DNA of 27,971 bases from JBDRGD01 sp043818095 (GTDB lineage Bacteria > Chloroflexota > Dehalococcoidia > Dehalococcoidales > RBG-16-60-22), in the NCBI GenBank assembly GCA_043818095.1, contig JBDRGD010000129.1, positions 1 to 27,971 of the forward strand, written 5' to 3'. Below, piece after piece: positions 15,485-23,134 of this stretch. The position numbers were made by a program, and so were the translations under genes. Below the pieces are notes generated by a model, which was not told where the DNA came from, did no database searches, and saw only the letters and a list, made by a program, of their open reading frames with translations. Position 1 is the first letter of the stretch, and each line of letters opens with the position of its first letter.

Positions 15485-16426
15485 GTGAACCGGCTGGTAG
15501 CGATTGTCGGGCCCACCGGCACCGGGAAAAGCCGCCTGGCAATATACCTTGCCCGGAGGTTTCACGGCGAAATCGTAAACGCGGACAGCCGCCTGGTATA
15601 CCGCTACCTGGACATCGGCACCGCCAAGCCATCGCCGGAGGAGCTGGCGGAGGTCCCCCATCACCTGGTGAACATCATCGACCCCGATGAAGATTTCAAT
15701 CTGGCGCGCTACCAGCAGCTTGCCACCGCCGCCATCGTAGCTATCCAGCAGAAAAACCGGCTGCCCCTGCTCGCCGGTGGCAGCGGGCTTTACATCCGGG
15801 CGGTCCTGGAAGGCTGGCAGGTGCCGGAAGTGCCGCCGGACCCGGCGTTGAGACGCCGCCTGGAAGATGAAGCTTCCCGGCAGGGAACGGAGCCGCTTTA
15901 TCGGGAACTGCTTGCCGCGGACCCGGAGGCCGCGCAGAAAATCGACCCCCGTAACGTCCGCCGGGTCATCCGCGCCCTGGAGGTACAACAGCAGACCGGG
16001 AGGCCGTTTTCGCAGTTCCAGCGCAAAGTCCCCCCGCCTTACGATACCTGTATCGTCGGGCTGACCGTGGAGCGAAAAGAGTTATACCGGCGCCTGGACC
16101 GCAGGGTCGACGAGATGATGGCCCGGGGGCTGGTGGGGGAAGTGGAAAAAATCGCCCAAATGGGTTATGATTTGAAATTGCCGGCCCTTTCCAGCATCGG
16201 CTACCGCCAGGTTATCCGGTTCATGGTAGGGGAGCTAACGCTGGAGGAAGCGGTACAGCAGATTAAGAACGAGACGCACCGCCTGGTCAGGCAACAAAAT
16301 GCCTGGTTCCAGGAAGGGGACGAGCGGATACACTGGTTTGATATTGAAACAAGCCCCGACGAGGAAATCGCGGGTTTTATCGCGGAGTTTCTCAGGGGTA
16401 TGGAACAGGAGAAGGGTAGGGCATGA
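15485..16426 (+). CDS. miaA: tRNA dimethylallyltransferase (tRNA A37 isopentenyltransferase)
   Basis: A 313-residue enzyme that adds a dimethylallyl group from DMAPP to A37 of tRNAs reading U-starting codons. The P-loop GPTGTGKS lies near residues 9-16, N-A-D-S-R-L-V-Y-R-Y-L-D-I-G-T-A-K follows, and LAGGSGLYIRAVLEG lies near 97-111. The start is GTG 15485, two bases after the tpiA stop, with AAAGGGA upstream. The isoprenoid donor is a product of the pathway that dxs begins, so the operon contains both producer and consumer. The stop overlaps the dapF ATG (ATGA at 16423-16426). Confidence 0.96.
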   Translation: MNRLVAIVGPTGTGKSRLAIYLARRFHGEIVNADSRLVYRYLDIGTAKPSPEELAEVPHHLVNIIDPDEDFNLARYQQLATAAIVAIQQKNRLPLLAGGSGLYIRAVLEGWQVPEVPPDPALRRRLEDEASRQGTEPLYRELLAADPEAAQKIDPRNVRRVIRALEVQQQTGRPFSQFQRKVPPPYDTCIVGLTVERKELYRRLDRRVDEMMARGLVGEVEKIAQMGYDLKLPALSSIGYRQVIRFMVGELTLEEAVQQIKNETHRLVRQQNAWFQEGDERIHWFDIETSPDEEIAGFIAEFLRGMEQEKGRA

Positions 16427-17286
16427 AGTTCACGAAAATGCAAAGCGCCGGCAACGATTATGTATTAATCGAGACCGGCGGGAACCATCACGACTGGGTG
16501 GCGCTGGCAACGAAGCTCTGTGACCGTCATTACGGCATCGGCGCGGACAGCCTGCTGCTGCTGATACCATCGGAAAAGGCCGATTTCCGGATGCGGGTTT
16601 TCGATGCGGACGGTTCTGAAGCCGAGGCCTGCGGCAACGGTATCCGCTGCCTTGCCCGTTACGCTTACGAGATGGGTATGGTAAAGAACGGTGCGGAGCA
16701 AATCCGGGTGGAGACCATGGCAGGCGTCCGTACGCTCGATTTGAAGAAAGCCGGCGGGCGTTTGCAGTCGATACAGGTAAGCATGGGAGCGCCGCAGTTT
16801 CAGGCAGAGCGGATACCGGTGGCGGTAGAGAAGGGTGGGGAGATAGTTGACATAAATGGTATGCTCCAGTGTACCGTCCACCTGGCGGGGAGGGCTATGG
16901 CCCTCAACCTGGTCTCCATGGGCAATCCCCACGCGGTGTTTTTCCAGCAGCAGCCGGTCACCGGATTTCCCCTGAACGAACTCGGTCCCGAGGTGGAACA
17001 CCTGAAGATATTCCCCAACCGCATCAATTTCGAGGTTGTCAGGGTGCTGGACCGCGGGAAGATTGAAGCCCGCGTCTGGGAAAGGGGAGTAGGGGAGACC
17101 CTGGCCTGCGGCAGCGGCGCCTGCGCGATTAACGTGGCGGCACAAAAGCTGGGCTATGCCGATAAGAAGATTGACGTGCAGGTGCCCGGCGGTATCCTGG
17201 AAGTGTCCTGGGACGGGACGGGTGAAGTCCTGCTCAGCGGCCCCGCGGAGATAGTTTATACCGGCGAATGGCCATATGAGGAGTAA
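16423..17286 (+). CDS. dapF: Diaminopimelate epimerase
   Basis: A 287-residue PLP-independent racemase that converts LL- to meso-diaminopimelate for lysine and peptidoglycan. The N-terminus MKFTKMQSAGNDYV is diagnostic. The two catalytic cysteines are C70 in E-A-C-G-N-G-I-R-C and C229 in L-A-C-G-S-G-A-C. Length is slightly above the usual 270-280. It begins inside the miaA stop and ends 3 bases before dapL, whose product it uses, so the two form a short functional module. Confidence 0.97.
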   Translation: MKFTKMQSAGNDYVLIETGGNHHDWVALATKLCDRHYGIGADSLLLLIPSEKADFRMRVFDADGSEAEACGNGIRCLARYAYEMGMVKNGAEQIRVETMAGVRTLDLKKAGGRLQSIQVSMGAPQFQAERIPVAVEKGGEIVDINGMLQCTVHLAGRAMALNLVSMGNPHAVFFQQQPVTGFPLNELGPEVEHLKIFPNRINFEVVRVLDRGKIEARVWERGVGETLACGSGACAINVAAQKLGYADKKIDVQVPGGILEVSWDGTGEVLLSGPAEIVYTGEWPYEE

Positions 17287-17289
17287 AGA

Positions 17290-18477
17290 ATGAAACCTGC
17301 CCGACGCATCGAAAATCTGCCTCCGTATCTCTTCGTGGAAATCAACCAGAAAATCGCCGCCAAGAAGGCCAAGGGGGAAGAAGTCATCACCTTCGCCATC
17401 GGCGACCCCGACATTCCCACCCCGCCCCATATCATCGAAAGCCTCTGCCAGGCGGCGCATGACCCGGTGAACCACCGCTACCCGGAGTCCATCGGGCTGC
17501 CGGAACTGCATGAGGCCATCGCCGGATGGTACGAAAAGCGTTTCGCGGTAAAGCTGGACCCGGAGAAAGAGGTGCTGCCGCTCATCGGTTCCAAGGAAGG
17601 CATCTCCCATATCGCTTTCTGCCTTATCGACCCCGGGGATACCGCCCTGGTACCGGACCCCGGCTATCCGGTCTATCCCGTTGCCGTTTCCCTGGCGGGG
17701 GGCAGACCCTATTACCTGAACCTGCGGGAGAAGTATGGTTACCTGCCTAACCTGAACAACATCCCCGAGCCGGTCCTTCAGAAGACGAAGATGCTCTGGC
17801 TGAACTATCCCAATAATCCCACGGGAGCGGTCGCGGACATGGACTTTTTTCAGCGAGTTGTGGAGTTCGCGAAAAAGAACGATATCATCGTGTGCCACGA
17901 TGCCCCTTACACCGAGGTCGCCTACGATGACTATCAGCCGGTCAGCTTCCTGCAGGCGGAGGGCGCCCGCGACGTGGGGATTGAGTTCCACACGCTCTCC
18001 AAAACGTATAACATGACCGGCTGGCGCATCGGCATGGTGGTGGGCAATGCGGAAGTCATCAACCTGCTCGCCACGCTAAAATCGAACCTCGATTCCGGCA
18101 TCCCGCAGGCGATACAGCAGATGGCGATTACCGCGCTGAACGGGCCACAGGACTGCATCCCCAAGCACAACGCCATTTACCAGAAAAGGCGCGACCTGAT
18201 TATCGAGGTGCTGAACGATATCGGACTGGAGGCCACGGCGCCCAAGGCCAGCCTCTATATCTGGGCGAAGGTGCCGGAGGGCTATAACTCCGTGGACTTC
18301 ACCGCCGACCTGCTGGACCAAGTAGGGGTGGCGGTCACGCCGGGCATCGGTTACGGCAAGAACGGCGAGGGTTACGTGCGCCTGTCCCTGACCATCCCGG
18401 ACGCTCTGCTGGTAAAGGGGCTGTCCCGGCTTTCCGGCTGGCGCAACACGCGACGCCTGGCTCCGAAGAGAAGTTGA
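17290..18477 (+). CDS. dapL: LL-diaminopimelate aminotransferase (class I/II, PLP)
   Basis: A 395-residue fold-type I aminotransferase. K238 in the S-K-T-Y-N-M-T-G-W-R-I-G motif should bind PLP. Other signatures are FAIGDPDIPTP near 36-46, PDPGYPVYP near 122-130, LNYPNNPTGA near 174-183 and CHDAPYTEV near 204-212. The full-length match to the DapL group and the dapF gene just upstream support direct conversion of tetrahydrodipicolinate to LL-DAP, bypassing the succinyl or acetyl steps. A different amino-acid specificity cannot be excluded from sequence. GAGGAG lies about 7 nt before ATG 17290. Confidence 0.9.
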   Translation: MKPARRIENLPPYLFVEINQKIAAKKAKGEEVITFAIGDPDIPTPPHIIESLCQAAHDPVNHRYPESIGLPELHEAIAGWYEKRFAVKLDPEKEVLPLIGSKEGISHIAFCLIDPGDTALVPDPGYPVYPVAVSLAGGRPYYLNLREKYGYLPNLNNIPEPVLQKTKMLWLNYPNNPTGAVADMDFFQRVVEFAKKNDIIVCHDAPYTEVAYDDYQPVSFLQAEGARDVGIEFHTLSKTYNMTGWRIGMVVGNAEVINLLATLKSNLDSGIPQAIQQMAITALNGPQDCIPKHNAIYQKRRDLIIEVLNDIGLEATAPKASLYIWAKVPEGYNSVDFTADLLDQVGVAVTPGIGYGKNGEGYVRLSLTIPDALLVKGLSRLSGWRNTRRLAPKRS

Positions 18478-18487
18478 CATAATACGC

Positions 18488-19648
18488 TTGAGGAGTGCTA
18501 TCAAGAGTTCTGCAGTGACCACCCGCGAACCCCCGGAGCAAGCGCTGCTGGTCGGGGTGAGCCGCCCGGGCAGCGGGCAGAAACTGGCCGCGGAAGCCTC
18601 CCTGGAAGAGCTGGCGCAGCTCGCCCACAGCGCCGGGGCGGCGGTGAGCGGTAAAGTCATCCAGCAGCTGCACGCACCTTCCAGGACCCATTATCTCGGC
18701 ATCGGCAAACTGACGGAACTGGTGGCGCTGAAGGAAAACCTGCAATATAACGTGGTTATCCTCGACGACCAGCTGACGCCTTTGCAGCAGCATAACCTGG
18801 AAGACAGCCTCGGCGTCAAGGTCATCGACCGCGCGGCGTTGATACTGGACATCTTCGCGCGGCGCGCGCGCACCCATGAAGGCCGGCTCCAGGTGGAACT
18901 GGCCCAGCACCAGTATCTTTTACCCCGCCTCGCCGGGAAGTGGCGCCACCTGGAACGATTAGGTGGTGGCATCGGTACCCGCGGACCGGGGGAGACGCAG
19001 CTGGAGACCGACCGGCGCCTTATCCGCCAGAAAATTACGCGCCTGCAGCGAAAAATCGAGGAGATACGGAAGCACCGCAGCCTTTACCGCCAAAGGAGGC
19101 AAAAGAGCGGGCTGCCCGTGGTGGCGCTGGTGGGCTATACCAACGCCGGGAAAAGCACGCTGATGAACGCGCTCTGCCGCTCCGATATCCCCGCCGAAGA
19201 TAAACTTTTCGCCACGCTGGACCCCACGACGCGGCGGCTGGCGCTCCCGGAAGGCAAAGCGGCGCTGATGACGGACACCGTAGGGTTCATCCGCAAGCTC
19301 CCCCCGGAAATTGTCTCCGCGTTCCGGGCAACGCTGGAGGAACTCAACGAAGCGGCGCTGCTCGTCCATGTGGTCGATTTCTCATCGACGGACGCCCCCG
19401 AGCAGTGCCAGGCGGTAGAGGAAGTCCTGCAGGAACTGGACCTGGCGGACAGGCCGCGGATTACGGCCATGAACAAAATCGACCGCCTGCTGGAGCCGGG
19501 GCAGGACCGGGACGAGGCGACGGCACTGCAGCAATTGGAACCGCCGGAAATCCGGGAGGACATGGTGATGGTCTCCGCTACCCGCGGCTGGGGGCTGGAG
19601 CGCTTGCGGCAGATTATCGACAAGATGCTGCCGGCCGCCGCACCATGA
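18488..19648 (+). CDS. hflX: GTPase HflX
   Basis: About 386 residues. HflX binds the 50S/70S ribosome, splits stalled or heat-stressed ribosomes and hydrolyses GTP. The N-terminal HflX domain (YLGIGKLTEL, VVILDDQLTPLQQHNLE, GLY-rich RGPGETQLETDRR near 165-178) is followed by the G domain: G1 GYTNAGKS at 216-223, G3 DTVGF and G4 MNKID. The start is uncertain. TTG 18488 gives the longest form, and GTG 18515 would remove nine residues. GAGGAG at 18490-18495 lies between them and fits neither perfectly. MiaA and HflX also sit together in enterobacteria; here dapF and dapL separate them. The TGA stop lies at the edge of a 21-nt direct repeat. Confidence 0.95.
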   Translation: MRSAIKSSAVTTREPPEQALLVGVSRPGSGQKLAAEASLEELAQLAHSAGAAVSGKVIQQLHAPSRTHYLGIGKLTELVALKENLQYNVVILDDQLTPLQQHNLEDSLGVKVIDRAALILDIFARRARTHEGRLQVELAQHQYLLPRLAGKWRHLERLGGGIGTRGPGETQLETDRRLIRQKITRLQRKIEEIRKHRSLYRQRRQKSGLPVVALVGYTNAGKSTLMNALCRSDIPAEDKLFATLDPTTRRLALPEGKAALMTDTVGFIRKLPPEIVSAFRATLEELNEAALLVHVVDFSSTDAPEQCQAVEEVLQELDLADRPRITAMNKIDRLLEPGQDRDEATALQQLEPPEIREDMVMVSATRGWGLERLRQIIDKMLPAAAP

Positions 19649-19667
19649 CGCGCTGAGAGCCAAATCC
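19647..19667 (+). repeat. 21-nt direct repeat, copy 1 (at hflX stop)
   Basis: The sequence begins GACGCGCTGAGAG and is identical over 21 nt to 20620-20640. It overlaps the last two bases of the hflX stop codon. The two copies bracket the EamA gene, 973 bases apart start to start. The flanks outside the 21 nt do not match. Confidence 0.9.
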
Positions 19668-19698
19668 TGGGACTACATCGCTCGTTTGACGGAATAGT

Positions 19699-20577
19699 AT
19701 GGACACAGGCCTGGTTTTCGCCTTTCTGAACGCCTTGTTCGTCGGGGGCAGCAACATCTTCAACCGGCGGGGGGCAGTGTATGTCAGGGAATCCTTTTCC
19801 CCGGTGGTCATTAACTCCGGGGTGGCTACCGCTATTTTCCTGACCATTATCCTGATAAACGGCGACTGGACGAAAATCCTGACGCTTTCCCGGCAAAGCC
19901 TGCTGCTGCTGGTGGCGGCGGGCATCGTCCACTTTGTTATCGGCCGTTTCCTGAGCTATACCTGTATTCGGCTCATCGGCTCCACGCGCGCCTCGGCTCT
20001 CTTCCGCAGCCAGATGTTCTACGCCGTGCTGGCGGGAATCGTATTCTTCCATGAAGCGCTCACCTGGTCCCTGGTAGCCGGCGTTCTCTTGATAACCGCA
20101 GGGGCCACGCTGGTCAGCACCCACCGCAGCGCCGAGCAGACCGGGGTAAGGGCCACGGGGATAGTCGCGGGACTGACGGGCGGGTTTTTCTGGGGGATTT
20201 CCTCGGCGCTCGCCAAGCCGGCGATAGAAGAAATCGGCTCGCCGTATGCTGCCTTATTCGTTTCCTTCGCAGCGGCGGCGGTCATCGCCATCGTGATTAC
20301 CCTTTTCCGTCCCCGGCAGCGTTACGATTTAAGGCACCTGCCCGGCGAGGCGCTACGACCGTACCTGGTGTCGTCGCTGTGCAACTCCACGGGGAACCTT
20401 TTCCGCTACGCCGCCCTGAACTACGTGGCGGTCAGTCTGGTGGTGCCCATCATGTCCACCAGCGGCATTTTTACCGTCATCCTTTCTTTTCTCCTGAACC
20501 GGCGCATCGAGTATTTTTCCCCGAGGATTTTAATCGGCATCGCCGCGGCGACCGTCGGGGCGATAATTCTAGTATAA
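19699..20577 (+). CDS. EamA/DMT-family membrane transporter
   Basis: A 292-residue protein with about ten hydrophobic helices in two related halves of five, as in the drug/metabolite transporter superfamily. First-half residues near 97-125 (S-T-R-A-S-A-L-F-R-S..AVLAGIVFFHEALTW) and second-half residues near 240-290 (N-Y-V-A-V-S-L-V-V-P-I-M-S-T-S..RRIEYFSPRILIGIAAATVGAI) show the duplicated EamA pattern. The substrate is unknown; relatives export amino acids or other metabolites. ATG 19699 has only a weak ribosome site. The gene is enclosed by the 21-nt repeats and may be a later insertion behind hflX. Confidence 0.88.
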   Translation: MDTGLVFAFLNALFVGGSNIFNRRGAVYVRESFSPVVINSGVATAIFLTIILINGDWTKILTLSRQSLLLLVAAGIVHFVIGRFLSYTCIRLIGSTRASALFRSQMFYAVLAGIVFFHEALTWSLVAGVLLITAGATLVSTHRSAEQTGVRATGIVAGLTGGFFWGISSALAKPAIEEIGSPYAALFVSFAAAAVIAIVITLFRPRQRYDLRHLPGEALRPYLVSSLCNSTGNLFRYAALNYVAVSLVVPIMSTSGIFTVILSFLLNRRIEYFSPRILIGIAAATVGAIILV

Positions 20578-20797
20578 ACCTCTCCGGCTTTGTGTCACCG
20601 CCGATAAACCCGTGCGGACGACGCGCTGAGAGCCAAATCCGGGCGGTTTATACACCTGGTGAAGGTAATCTATTCATAACACCGTAGGCGGCGCTTTTCC
20701 GTGTCTTAAAAGAGATAAGGGGTGGGAGTCCCTCTAAAACAAACGGAGGGGATGGGTTTACATAAGGGTGGTTGACTATCGGGGGTATAATGGGGGT
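20578..20797. other. Intergenic stretch with repeat copy 2 and a weak hairpin
   Basis: 220 bases between EamA and the AT-rich orphan gene. It holds copy 2 of the 21-nt repeat (20620-20640) and a minor stem CCCTC/GAGGG around 20730-20750. TATAAT at 20786-20791 lies six bases before ATG 20798 but has no matching -35 box, so a leaderless transcript is only a possibility. No gene is supported here. Confidence 0.4.
20620..20640 (+). repeat. 21-nt direct repeat, copy 2 (downstream of EamA)
   Basis: Exact match to 19647-19667, in the same orientation. It lies 42 bases after the EamA stop in non-coding sequence, so coding constraint cannot explain the identity. Confidence 0.9.
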
Positions 20798-21274
20798 ATG
20801 GACATAGGAGATTGGATAACTCTAGCTGCTGTTATCGTAGCTTTGGGGATAGGCGTTGCATCTATTCTGCAAACCCAAATTATGCAGAGAAGGGACCGAA
20901 AAGAAAGATTATTGAATGAGATTATTGAGTGGGCGATTGATATTCTTAATTGTGGACGTGAGGAACCATTCGATTGGCATAAAATTTTAGCGACACCGGA
21001 TATAATATCACTCAAAATCATTGCTGCAAACCTAAATATGGCATACGCAAAAATAAGAGCTTGCGGAACACCAATAATTGACTTTGCTAATGAATGTGAT
21101 ACAAATCTTGGAAAGCTAGTGAATGAAGTCCATGCGGATTTAAGCACTATAATTACAACAACTGAAAAAGAAACGAGGGAAGAGGCCACAAAAGAAGAAG
21201 TAGGTGAAATAAGGAAAGAATTAGAGAAGAAAGCGACCGAATTGATTAAACAGGCCGCAAGGTTATTATTTTAG
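20798..21274 (+). CDS. Hypothetical small membrane-anchored protein, AT-rich
   Basis: 158 residues from ATG 20798; an in-frame GTG at 20768 would add ten. I do not recognise the family. There is one N-terminal hydrophobic segment (~7-24, LAAVIVALGIGVASIL). A charged cytoplasmic-type region follows, helical in character, ending in a Lys/Glu-rich stretch that could form a coiled coil (~115-155). Base composition is visibly lower in GC than its neighbours, with many AAA/ATA/TTA codons, which suggests acquisition from elsewhere. Similar one-helix plus coiled-coil proteins are common as orphans near variable spots. The ribosome site is poor (GGGGGT directly before ATG). Confidence 0.6.
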   Translation: MDIGDWITLAAVIVALGIGVASILQTQIMQRRDRKERLLNEIIEWAIDILNCGREEPFDWHKILATPDIISLKIIAANLNMAYAKIRACGTPIIDFANECDTNLGKLVNEVHADLSTIITTTEKETREEATKEEVGEIRKELEKKATELIKQAARLLF

Positions 21275-21402
21275 CTAATTATGTTAATCCCTTCTCTTGC
21301 CTTATTATGGGGCGCACAATATATGTTATGTAACATTCACGCATGCTTTTCATAATGTGGGTGGCATTACCCTACCGTGGGATGTTTTCTGAAAATCGAT
21401 AG

Positions 21403-22218
21403 TTATTTGCGGTGACTTAAATAAGTCTCCGGTTCCTTGCGCGGGCTGCGGAAATTCTTTGAGAGCCGCACCGCTCTTTCCGTTATCCGCGGGTCCACAA
21501 TTTCCCGGGCGCTTTCGGGACAGCTCTTCACGCAGGCCCGGCACAGGATGCAATCGTCGGCGCTGGTGACCACGGTATCGCCGACGGTGATTGCCCCGGC
21601 GGGACAGACAGCGGCGCAGGTGCCACATTTCACGCAGAGTTCTTCATTGGTCACAGGGGAAGTAATCACTCTCTCCGTGTGCTGGCGGTAAGGGATATTC
21701 CCCGGGACCTCCAGCGGTATGATTCCAGCCGTAGACTTGATTTTCCCCAGATATTCTCTTATATCATCGCCGAATGCCCCCGCTTTCACCAGGTCTTTTT
21801 GGTCGGGGCGTCCGGTGGCGAGTGGCGTCTCCGGACTGTCCAGGGAATGCTCGCCGATAAACACACCCCCGGCGAATGGGACAAAGCCACCTTCGCTAGC
21901 CAGGTTTCGCAGCTCCAGGAGAGCGTCTTCATAAGCCCGGTTCCCGTATACGGCGACAAGGGCGGCTGGCGTCCCGTTGCCTTTGAGCCTCCTGAGCCGC
22001 CTGGCCGCCTCCGGGGGCACCCGCCCGCCGTACACCGGCACCCCGATGATGACCAGCGAGTCCTCCAGCACCAGGTGGTCCCCTGTCCGGGCCGATGGCG
22101 GCGTCAGGTCAAGGTCTTCCGCCTGTTCCACCCGGATTGCCGCGCCGATAGCGTTAACGATTTTCCGGGTGGTCCCGGTGGGGGAGAAATAGGCCAGCTT
22201 TACCGATTTTATCTCCAG
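21403..22218 (-). CDS. EFR1-type flavodoxin/2x[4Fe-4S] ferredoxin fusion, apparent CTG start
   Basis: A 271-residue soluble electron-transfer protein. An N-terminal flavodoxin-like domain has the FMN phosphate loop S-P-T-G-T-T-R at 12-18 and a V-P-V-Y-G-G-R-V-P loop. A C-terminal bacterial ferredoxin domain has two C-x2-C-x2-C-x3-C-P clusters (CVKCGTCAAVCP and CILCRACVKSCP). The FMN loop is encoded upstream of the first standard start (GTG 22131), so that start would lose it. Upstream the frame is open to a TGA at 22231-22233 with no ATG/GTG/TTG. CTG 22218 gives the family-like N-terminus L/M-E-I-K-S-V-K-L-A-Y-F-S and has GAAGGA 8 nt upstream (22227-22232), so I place the start there. The partner oxidoreductase is unknown. 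Confidence 0.88.
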   Translation of the reverse strand: MEIKSVKLAYFSPTGTTRKIVNAIGAAIRVEQAEDLDLTPPSARTGDHLVLEDSLVIIGVPVYGGRVPPEAARRLRRLKGNGTPAALVAVYGNRAYEDALLELRNLASEGGFVPFAGGVFIGEHSLDSPETPLATGRPDQKDLVKAGAFGDDIREYLGKIKSTAGIIPLEVPGNIPYRQHTERVITSPVTNEELCVKCGTCAAVCPAGAITVGDTVVTSADDCILCRACVKSCPESAREIVDPRITERAVRLSKNFRSPRKEPETYLSHRK

Positions 22219-22277
22219 CGTGAATATCCTTCAGCGATGTGGGAAGAAGTATTATTATGTTAACCATAATTTATTGC

Positions 22278-22327
22278 TTCCGAAGTGGGCTCGGCAGGAT
22301 TCGAACCTGCGAGCAATCGGTTATGAG
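22278..22327 (-). pseudogene. Duplicated 3' half of tRNA-Met (att-like repeat)
   Basis: Fifty bases matching 23085-23134 at 47 positions. They cover, on the minus strand, the anticodon loop CTCATAA through the T arm, acceptor 3' strand and about 8 bases of flank. The 5' half of the tRNA is missing; homology ends exactly at the anticodon loop. Two of the three differences form a compensating pair closing the T stem (A-T in the intact gene, G-C here). Confidence 0.85.
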
Positions 22328-22354
22328 AGTTGGGGTTCTCCACATACGCTCCCT

Positions 22355-22942
22355 TTATGACTGGTTCTGAGCGTCTTTTTCGATATATGATATTCGTGCA
22401 TTGACCATGTTTGTTACTGTGTCTCTCAGAGCAGTCAGTTCTTCTATGGAGAGATATTCTATCTCATTTAGATTGTACTGCAAGGCATCAACGATTACTT
22501 TTGAGCGTCGTCGCTTAGGAATCATATAATATGAATAAACAGTGGCGATGATAACGCCGAAAAAGATGATTGTTCCAATAACAGACCATATCCCACCGAC
22601 TATCATCCCTAATGGATGAACCGGCCCGGGACTGTTTGCACCTTGTGTCTGCATAGCCGTGAATGACCACCAAAGCGTATACCAATATGAGTGGAACTGC
22701 TCATTTACCGGTCCTTCAGCAAGATAAATAGCCAGTGAGAAGAGCAGCCAAAGCATAGTTAATACAAAGAGCAGGGGAAGGAGAGGAGTTTCATGGATAA
22801 TATCCAACAAGAATCTAAAAAGTCCCGGTATGTGAGGAACGACACGTAACCTACGCCGGGGGCTCTTCGGCCTGATATGAACTACCCTGTCGCCCGGGCG
22901 TGGTTGATATTTGGAATCAGAAGCCTTTTCATTATCTGCCAT
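22355..22942 (-). CDS. Two-helix ion-channel-like membrane protein with atypical filter
   Basis: 195 residues. A basic N-terminus (~1-45) is followed by TM1 (~54-75), a pore-helix-like segment W-Y-T-L-W-W-S-F-T-A-M at 87-97, and TM2 (~111-139, GMIVGGIWSVIGTIIFFGVI). A charged helical C-terminus comes last. The layout is that of two-TM potassium-channel (Ion_trans_2) subunits, but the filter position reads T-Q-G-A-N (99-103) instead of T-V-G-Y-G. It may therefore have other ion selectivity or none. GAGGTGA precedes ATG 22942. It is the only gene between the tRNA-Met and its duplicated 3' half; base composition is lower in GC than flanking operons. Confidence 0.7.
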   Translation of the reverse strand: MADNEKASDSKYQPRPGDRVVHIRPKSPRRRLRVVPHIPGLFRFLLDIIHETPLLPLLFVLTMLWLLFSLAIYLAEGPVNEQFHSYWYTLWWSFTAMQTQGANSPGPVHPLGMIVGGIWSVIGTIIFFGVIIATVYSYYMIPKRRRSKVIVDALQYNLNEIEYLSIEELTALRDTVTNMVNARISYIEKDAQNQS

Positions 22943-23084
22943 CGTTCACCTCAAATTTCACACAGAAAATGGTTGCCCACGGTATAGCAAAAACATATAG
23001 GCCGTGCCTTTCAGTGCTGTCAATTTTAGGTTGAATGAATCTTCCCTCAATATTTATCTCTTTGCTATCTTTAGTTATTAATTT

Positions 23085-23134
23085 TTCCGAAGTGGGCTCG
23101 ACAGGATTCGAACCTGTGACCAATCGGTTATGAG
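23085..23134 (-). repeat. att-like 50-bp repeat within intact tRNA-Met
   Basis: The 3' half of the tRNA-Met gene plus 8 bases of downstream flank, 47/50 identical to 22278-22327 and in the same orientation. Confidence 0.85.

Larger units (their letters stand above)
22278..23134. mobile_element. tRNA-bounded islet of about 0.8 kb with one cargo gene
   Basis: Direct 50-bp repeats (22278-22327 and 23085-23134, both reading as the tRNA-Met 3' half on the minus strand) enclose 757 bases. The arrangement of intact tRNA, cargo and displaced 3' tRNA end is that left by site-specific integration into a tRNA gene. The only gene inside is the channel-like gene; there is no integrase. It could be a decayed island, a satellite mobilised in trans, or a tandem tRNA duplication later interrupted. 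Confidence 0.5.

Noticed and set aside
16465..17991. Long open frame on the minus strand opposite dapF and dapL
   Set aside because: It is a high-GC shadow frame. The plus-strand genes have complete active-site motifs, and the minus translation resembles no family.
18474..18502. TTGACA overlapping the dapL stop as an hflX promoter
   Set aside because: The matching -10 position reads GCTATC, too weak; hflX is 10 bases behind dapL and is likely co-transcribed.
22932..23123. Small minus-strand open frame between the channel gene and the tRNA-Met
   Set aside because: Its 5' part lies inside the tRNA gene and it has no recognisable features; the channel gene's ribosome site also falls in it.
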